A DNA stretch of 35,685 nt from a virus: positions 1 to 35,685 of the IMG/VR virus record IMGVR_UViG_3300004369_000058. One strand, given 5' to 3'. The position numbers were made by a program, and so were the translations under genes. The notes under the pieces are model-generated. The model was not told the DNA's origin. It saw only the letters and a list, made by a program, of their open reading frames with translations, and did no database searches. Every line of letters starts with the position of its first letter. Positions within the stretch are counted from its first letter, which is position 1. Shown here piece after piece: positions 32,328-35,685 of the stretch.

Positions 32328-32858
32328 TTAGTTAGACATTGCACGATTAATAGCATTTTTAAGATCTCTTGCATTAATTTTCATAACTGCAAAAGCTCTG
32401 TATCCATATTTTTCTCCTCTGTCTACATCAAGCTCAGTGTAAGTTTCATGCACACTAATACTTTGCATTACACTTCGACTTACAATTTTTGCCATTTCTG
32501 TGCCATTACGAAATTGTAACACTGTATTTTCCGTTTCTCCCTCACTGGTCATTTTTTGAGCAAAACTAATATCTACATCTTGACGTACATGCTCACTCAA
32601 ACGAAATGTTGCATCTCTCATGGCGTCTTTTTTAGCCTCACGTTCAGTATCAAATACAAAACTTTCTCCTACTTGGAAATATTGATCATCTTCTTCCCAA
32701 AAACCTTTACTAGTCCAATCGGGACGTACATCTTTAATTTCCTGATAATAACGAAGTCTATCAACATTATCACTAGGATCTTTGGGCAAAACAGGATCTT
32801 TTGTACAACCTGAGATAGCGGCTGCAGTAACAATAGCTAAGATAAAATACTTGTTCAT
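32328..32858 (-). CDS. LPP20-like lipoprotein
   Basis: 176 residues. MNKYFILAIVTAAAISGC is a lipoprotein signal with lipobox ISGC, so Cys18 would be lipidated; TKDP follows, with Lys not Asp at +3 and outer-membrane sorting likely. The mature part, RPDWTSKGFWEEDDQYFQVG, FDTEREAKKDAMRDATFRL and EKYGYRAFAVMKINARDLK, has the pattern of LPP20/FlgT-like envelope domains (YF-VG, E-A-x-x-x-A-x-x-x-A, later Y-x-A-x-A-V-M-K). AAGGAG precedes the ATG. The same domain recurs in the next gene, so the two proteins probably work together at the host envelope; exclusion of other phages is a guess. Confidence 0.83.
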   Translation of the reverse strand: MNKYFILAIVTAAAISGCTKDPVLPKDPSDNVDRLRYYQEIKDVRPDWTSKGFWEEDDQYFQVGESFVFDTEREAKKDAMRDATFRLSEHVRQDVDISFAQKMTSEGETENTVLQFRNGTEMAKIVSRSVMQSISVHETYTELDVDRGEKYGYRAFAVMKINARDLKNAINRAMSN

Positions 32859-32871
32859 TTGGTTCTCCTTG

Positions 32872-33051
32872 TTAATTATAAACTTGTGGTTTGCACTCCT
32901 TAAACCCTTTAAGGACAGTGCCGTCAGATTTAGCGTCAGTAATCAAAGCATCACGAAGCTTTGCATTTGACATTCTAGGCAAGCTAACAATATACTGTTT
33001 GCCATTTGCATGCCAAACCTGATAATCAATGAGCTTGAGTTTTCTAGCCAT
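32872..33051 (-). CDS. Hypothetical protein, 59 aa
   Basis: Start set at the ATG at 33051 (MARKLKLIDYQVWHANG), because CAGGAG lies 7 bases before it; the frame extends further to 33132 but inside the preceding gene. The 59 residues form a probable beta-alpha unit (YQVWHANGKQYIVSLPRM, SNAKLRDALITDA). Begins one base after the stop of the 107-aa gene, so it is co-transcribed and coupled. Function unknown. Confidence 0.78.
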   Translation of the reverse strand: MARKLKLIDYQVWHANGKQYIVSLPRMSNAKLRDALITDAKSDGTVLKGFKECKPQVYN

Positions 33052-33052
33052 T

Positions 33053-33376
33053 CTATACTCCTGGATAGGTGTTATGAGATTTTTGCACAAAATGCCATTT
33101 TTCCGGAACTGGATTGCCATATTTGTCTTCATCTAAGGCAATATAGCACCGAGTTTTAAGCACTGTGCCGTAGCGGAAACCTGACTCCAAACACATTCCA
33201 TTGCTTGCATACATTGGAGTAGATACCCAAATTTTGTGGGGAAATTGTGACATAGGTCCTTCAGTCACATCATTTTTGCTATACTCAAACAAATTGCCTG
33301 AGTCTAGCTCGCGGAAGTTACCAATAATTGAACCGTCACCAGTATTGAAATAAGTGGAGTGGGATGCAAAAGCCAT
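33053..33376 (-). CDS. Hypothetical protein, 107 aa
   Basis: 107 residues, MAFASHSTYFNTGDGSIIG, rich in aromatic residues and probably beta (SQFPHKIWVSTPMYASNG, GFRYGTVLKTRCYIALDED). AGGAGA precedes the ATG. First gene of the early operon behind the promoter at 33417-33445. No motif I recognise; no signal peptide. Confidence 0.75.
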   Translation of the reverse strand: MAFASHSTYFNTGDGSIIGNFRELDSGNLFEYSKNDVTEGPMSQFPHKIWVSTPMYASNGMCLESGFRYGTVLKTRCYIALDEDKYGNPVPEKWHFVQKSHNTYPGV

Positions 33377-33416
33377 GTTATCTCCTATCAGGAGTTAATA
33401 ATTAACTGTTCTAATA

Positions 33417-33445
33417 AGTATAACACCTTTAGAGGATAAAGTCAA
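33417..33445 (-). promoter_or_regulatory. Early sigma-70 promoter of the envelope-protein operon
   Basis: Minus-strand TTGACT (33445-33440), 17-base spacer, TATACT (33422-33417); downstream ACAGTTA and a GTTAAT-ATTAAC dyad precede the ribosome binding site of the gene at 33376. Confidence 0.85.
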
Positions 33446-33450
33446 CACTT

Positions 33451-33939
33451 TTATAAATTAGCAAAATGATTTTTACAATAGTAATTTACAACATGATTTT
33501 CATATGCATTGTACCAATCTTCCTCAGCCTTTTTTGTATTCTTTTCAGTAATAATATCCTGTGCAATACGAAGGAAATGCCGTCCATATACAGTGTCCAA
33601 AATACCCAAAGACCATACATAACCTTCTACATCCTGTGGGTGGTTGAACTCTTCTTCGTTAGCCTCAAGCATCCAGCGAATACCCTCACGGGTGTTGCCA
33701 GCACCTGACAAAATGTTAATAGCCACAGTGGTTTGTACTGCACGAACATTAGCAAGATTAGCAACCTCTTGGCGCTCTAGCTCTTCTTCAACCTCACGAG
33801 CTAACCACTGAATCTCAGCTTCAAGTTGAGCCTCACTTAATCCCTCGTAACGTGTAAGTGAAGGACGAAAGCCTCTAGCATCCTTGTGGAAGTCGGAGAT
33901 GATTGAAAGTAGTTCCTCACGCTTGCTTAATTCAAACAT
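33451..33939 (-). CDS. Hypothetical early protein, 162 aa
   Basis: 162 residues, acidic and helical: MFELSKREELLSIISDFHKD, RGFRPSLTRYEGLSEAQLEAE, IQWLAREVEEELERQE. The start with a Phe-Glu-Leu-Ser/Thr-Lys-Arg-Glu pattern and the R-P-x-x-x-x-x-x-x-L-S-x-x-x-L-E-x-E stretch are familiar from uncharacterised early proteins of several phage groups. CAGGAGA precedes the ATG, and its own sigma-70 promoter lies at 33982-34009. No catalytic motif visible. Confidence 0.8.
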   Translation of the reverse strand: MFELSKREELLSIISDFHKDARGFRPSLTRYEGLSEAQLEAEIQWLAREVEEELERQEVANLANVRAVQTTVAINILSGAGNTREGIRWMLEANEEEFNHPQDVEGYVWSLGILDTVYGRHFLRIAQDIITEKNTKKAEEDWYNAYENHVVNYYCKNHFANL

Positions 33940-33981
33940 GGTGTCTCCTGTGTGTGTTGCGTTTGCCTAACTGTTCCATAT

Positions 33982-34009
33982 AGTATAGCAGGTTGACTAA
34001 AAAAGTCAA
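33982..34009 (-). promoter_or_regulatory. Early sigma-70 promoter with palindromic -35 region
   Basis: Minus-strand TTGACT (34009-34004), 16-base spacer, TATACT (33987-33982), then CAGTTAGGC. The -35 is one arm of GGTTGACT-5-AGTCAACC (33991-34011), which could be an operator or, with the T-rich stretch on its right, a plus-strand terminator. Confidence 0.82.
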
Positions 34010-34033
34010 CCCCTATTTTTATCTTTTTTAAAA

Positions 34034-34278
34034 TTATTTTGCCATCACTGTAGCATACCAAACTGGATCAGCATCACGCAGGATACCTACTGGTGTTTCG
34101 CTGTTGTCCAGCTTCTCAAAGTATTCTGCTGGAGTGTGGTTGGCGATGAGTTGCTTGACGAACTTGGCTTTGGTGAGATTGGGTTACGATACTTGAAACG
34201 AGCAACAAACTTACGCTCATTGTTAATTGTGTAGTAGAGCCATCCTGCTGAGTAGCTGAACAATGCTTTCTCAAACAT
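34034..34278 (-). pseudogene. Small early gene with a frameshift near 34174-34185
   Basis: From the ATG at 34278 (CAGGAGA upstream) the frame reads MFEKALFSYSAGWLYYTINNE, RKFVARFKYRNPIS and then turns into a Ser/Pro/Thr-rich tail that stops at 34087. In the adjacent frame the expected continuation is present: TKAKFVKQLIANHTPAEYF, EKLDNSETPVGILRDADPVW, YATVMAK, stop at 34034. Together they make a coherent protein of about 81 residues with the look of small early proteins of T4-like marine phages (VARFKYR ... FVKxLxxNxTPxEYF). One base appears to be missing near the CCCAATCTC stretch; sequencing error or real mutation cannot be told apart. Promoter at 34322-34349. Confidence 0.78.
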
Positions 34279-34321
34279 ATCGTCTCCTGTATGTGTTGTG
34301 GATCGCCTAACTGATAATAAT

Positions 34322-34349
34322 ATTATACAGCCTTTGTAAAAAGAGTCAA
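34322..34349 (-). promoter_or_regulatory. Early sigma-70 promoter
   Basis: Minus-strand TTGACT (34349-34344), 16-base spacer ending AAAGGCTG, TATAAT (34327-34322), then ATTATTATCAGTTAGGC, shared almost exactly with the promoter at 34971-34998. Confidence 0.88.
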
Positions 34350-34356
34350 TCTTTTT

Positions 34357-34896
34357 CTAAAGTTTATTTGGCTGGCGTTTACAAAGCTCCGCAAAGGATG
34401 AAACTTCGTACCCCCACCATTTAAAATGTCTTTGTGGTATACCAGTAAAGGTTGGCTCACCGTCATAACAAGTACTCCTCTCTATGATTATTTCTATATA
34501 TAAGATATGGCGATAGGCTGAATAAGGTATATAAAAGTAATGAAATTGATCCAATATTTTGTTATAGGCTATGACACGTAAATCTCCAGTTTTAGTAGTA
34601 ACGGATCTTACCATGAACGAGTTGGTCCATTGTCCTTTTTCCTTGTTATTGTTACGAGCAGATGAAACAACTGTCTTAGCATCTGTTCCGTCATCAAAAT
34701 CTCTGCCTACAGCACTATCACCGCCAAAGTCACCTATAGCAGACATTGCAACTTCTGCAACTGTTTCTCGTTGTACAATGCCCATTTCAGTGAACTTTAT
34801 TAGGTTGTCAATTTCACAGGCATTTAGGTTTAGGTATGGTGACAATTCTCGAACCATTCGTACATCATATTGTACAGCGTTATCTGTTGTAGCCAT
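34357..34896 (-). CDS. Hypothetical early protein, 179 aa
   Basis: 179 residues that I do not recognise. The N-terminus (MVRELSPYLNLNACEIDNLIKF) is helical; the middle has a Gly/Asp-rich stretch (AIGDFGGDSAVGRDFDDGTD) and then SSARNNNKEKGQWTNSF; the C-terminal half is beta-rich with many Tyr (YNKILDQFHYFYIPYSAYRHI) and ends with a Trp/Cys-containing segment. No signal peptide. It has its own early promoter and an unusual 23-base palindrome in its leader. Confidence 0.75.
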   Translation of the reverse strand: MATTDNAVQYDVRMVRELSPYLNLNACEIDNLIKFTEMGIVQRETVAEVAMSAIGDFGGDSAVGRDFDDGTDAKTVVSSARNNNKEKGQWTNSFMVRSVTTKTGDLRVIAYNKILDQFHYFYIPYSAYRHILYIEIIIERSTCYDGEPTFTGIPQRHFKWWGYEVSSFAELCKRQPNKL

Positions 34897-34917
34897 TGTA
34901 TTATCCTGTTGAGGTTA

Positions 34918-34940
34918 ACCGGACGAAATTTTCGTCCGGT
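34918..34940 (-). promoter_or_regulatory. 23-base palindrome in the leader of the 179-aa gene
   Basis: ACCGGACGAAA-T-TTTCGTCCGGT is nearly a perfect palindrome, G+C-rich in an AT-rich region, between the promoter and the ribosome binding site. No T run follows on the minus strand, so it is more likely an operator or mRNA hairpin than a terminator. Confidence 0.65.
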
Positions 34941-34970
34941 ATTTGTTTGCATTGCCTAACTGATAAAAAT

Positions 34971-34998
34971 ATTATACAGCCTTAGTAAAAAAAGTCAA
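34971..34998 (-). promoter_or_regulatory. Early sigma-70 promoter
   Basis: Minus-strand TTGACT (34998-34993), 16-base spacer ending TAAGGCTG, TATAAT (34976-34971), then ATTTTTATCAGTTAGGC. It lies just after the prs stop and drives the 179-aa gene. Confidence 0.88.
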
Positions 34999-35006
34999 AT
35001 ATTTTT

Positions 35007-35685
35007 TTACACAAAGAGGCTACTAATAGATTCCTCGTTAGTAACTCGACGGATCGCTTCTCCGAATAAATTTGCGACACTTACCTGTCTTACCCTACAA
35101 CCATCTTCACAATGATCTGCAATCGTATCAGTGATAACTAGCTCTGTTAAAACGCTTTCTCGTACCCTAATGCAGGCACTACGACTTAATACACCATGTG
35201 TGATGTAGGCTTTTATATCAATTGCACCCGCATCCATAATGGCTTTTGCAGCATTGCATAATGTACCTCCACTGTCTACGATATCATCCACAAGGATAGC
35301 ATGCCGGCCTTCCACATCGCCAATTAAATGCATTACTTCACTCTTACCAGCTGCAGGTCTACGCTTGTCAACAATAGCAATGTTGCCATGGAAAGCGTCT
35401 GCAAACTTACGAGCACGGACAGCACCACCTGCGTCTGGACTTACAAACACATACTCACTATTGTCTTTTTGATGTTCTTTAATATCTCTTGCAAAGATAA
35501 TCCTACTGGTAAGATCGTCAACAGGAATGTCAAAGAACCCTTGTATCTGTCCTGCATGTAAATCCATAGTCAATACACGGTCAGCACCTGCTGTGGTAAG
35601 TAGGTCAGCAACTAGTTTTGCTGTAATTGGTGTGCGGCTGGCACTCTTGCGGTCTTGTCTAGCATATCCGAAATATGGAATGACT
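35007..35685 (-). CDS. prs: Ribose-phosphate pyrophosphokinase, 5' part beyond the window
   Basis: 225 C-terminal residues are visible; the frame is open to the right edge and the true start lies outside. It makes PRPP from ribose 5-phosphate and ATP. Marks, in order: IPYFGYARQDRKSASRTPIT (ATP-binding loop), TMDLHAGQIQGFFDIPVD, VSPDAGGAVRARKFAD, IVDKRRP, the PRPP-binding loop ILVDDIVDSGGTL, and the full C-terminus IRRVTNEESISSLF, all close to bacterial Prs. PRPP feeds nucleotide and NAD synthesis; other T4-like phages pair prs with an NAMPT gene for NAD salvage, which is not seen here but could lie upstream. Confidence 0.97.
   Translation of the reverse strand, partial: VIPYFGYARQDRKSASRTPITAKLVADLLTTAGADRVLTMDLHAGQIQGFFDIPVDDLTSRIIFARDIKEHQKDNSEYVFVSPDAGGAVRARKFADAFHGNIAIVDKRRPAAGKSEVMHLIGDVEGRHAILVDDIVDSGGTLCNAAKAIMDAGAIDIKAYITHGVLSRSACIRVRESVLTELVITDTIADHCEDGCRVRQVSVANLFGEAIRRVTNEESISSLFV

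Overview
The window is a piece of a T4-like (Straboviridae/Kyanoviridae-type) myovirus genome. It is strongly AT-rich, roughly 30% G+C by eye, except for one G+C-richer non-coding island. The core gene set is unmistakable: portal gp20, prohead protease gp21, scaffold gp22, major capsid gp23, recombination proteins gp46/gp47, late sigma factor gp55, tail completion gp15, and a baseplate hub/spike cluster. Several genes (queD, prs, Nudix hydrolase, GT9-like glycosyltransferase, Cys-rich fibres) and the low G+C suggest a phage of a marine Gram-negative bacterium. Two lipobox signals fit a Gram-negative host. I cannot name the host from this sequence.

Layout: (1) 1-1893, minus: small early-type genes and queD behind sigma-70 promoters. 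(2) 2002-6234, plus: gp14-like neck protein, a fibre, gp15, a Nudix hydrolase. (3) 6226-11828, minus: a glycosyltransferase, two small virion-type proteins, two large fibres, an ADP-ribosyltransferase-like protein and a His-rich lipoprotein reading frame interrupted at a poly-T run. (4) 11893-19851, minus: head module gp23-gp22-gp21-prohead core-small basic protein-gp20, preceded by a tape-measure-like protein. (5) 19895-20952, plus: gp26-type baseplate/tail chaperone with a canonical -1 frameshift heptamer and a 75-codon extension. (6) 20953-21446: two terminators and a hairpin-rich island without protein genes. (7) 21447-25528, minus: PD-(D/E)XK nuclease, gp46, gp47, gp55 in one overlapping operon. 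(8) 25630-31238, plus: nucleotidyltransferase, gp48/54-like, gp53-like, hub, gp5-like spike and a separate GH24-type domain. (9) 31228-35685, minus: an early operon encoding two exported proteins, then single early genes each behind its own near-identical sigma-70 promoter, and a 5'-truncated ribose-phosphate pyrophosphokinase.

Regulation can be read from the DNA. Early genes carry TTGACW-16/17-TATAMT promoters. Head, tail and baseplate units carry T4 late promoters (TATAAATA and close variants), matching the gp55 gene that is present. The most notable observations are the probable programmed -1 frameshift at the end of gp26, the structured-RNA candidate at about 21030-21400, the early operon for a lipoprotein plus an FGE-fold exported protein sharing one domain, the extreme Cys enrichment of one fibre, and the slippage-prone His-rich lipoprotein coupled to an ART-like gene.
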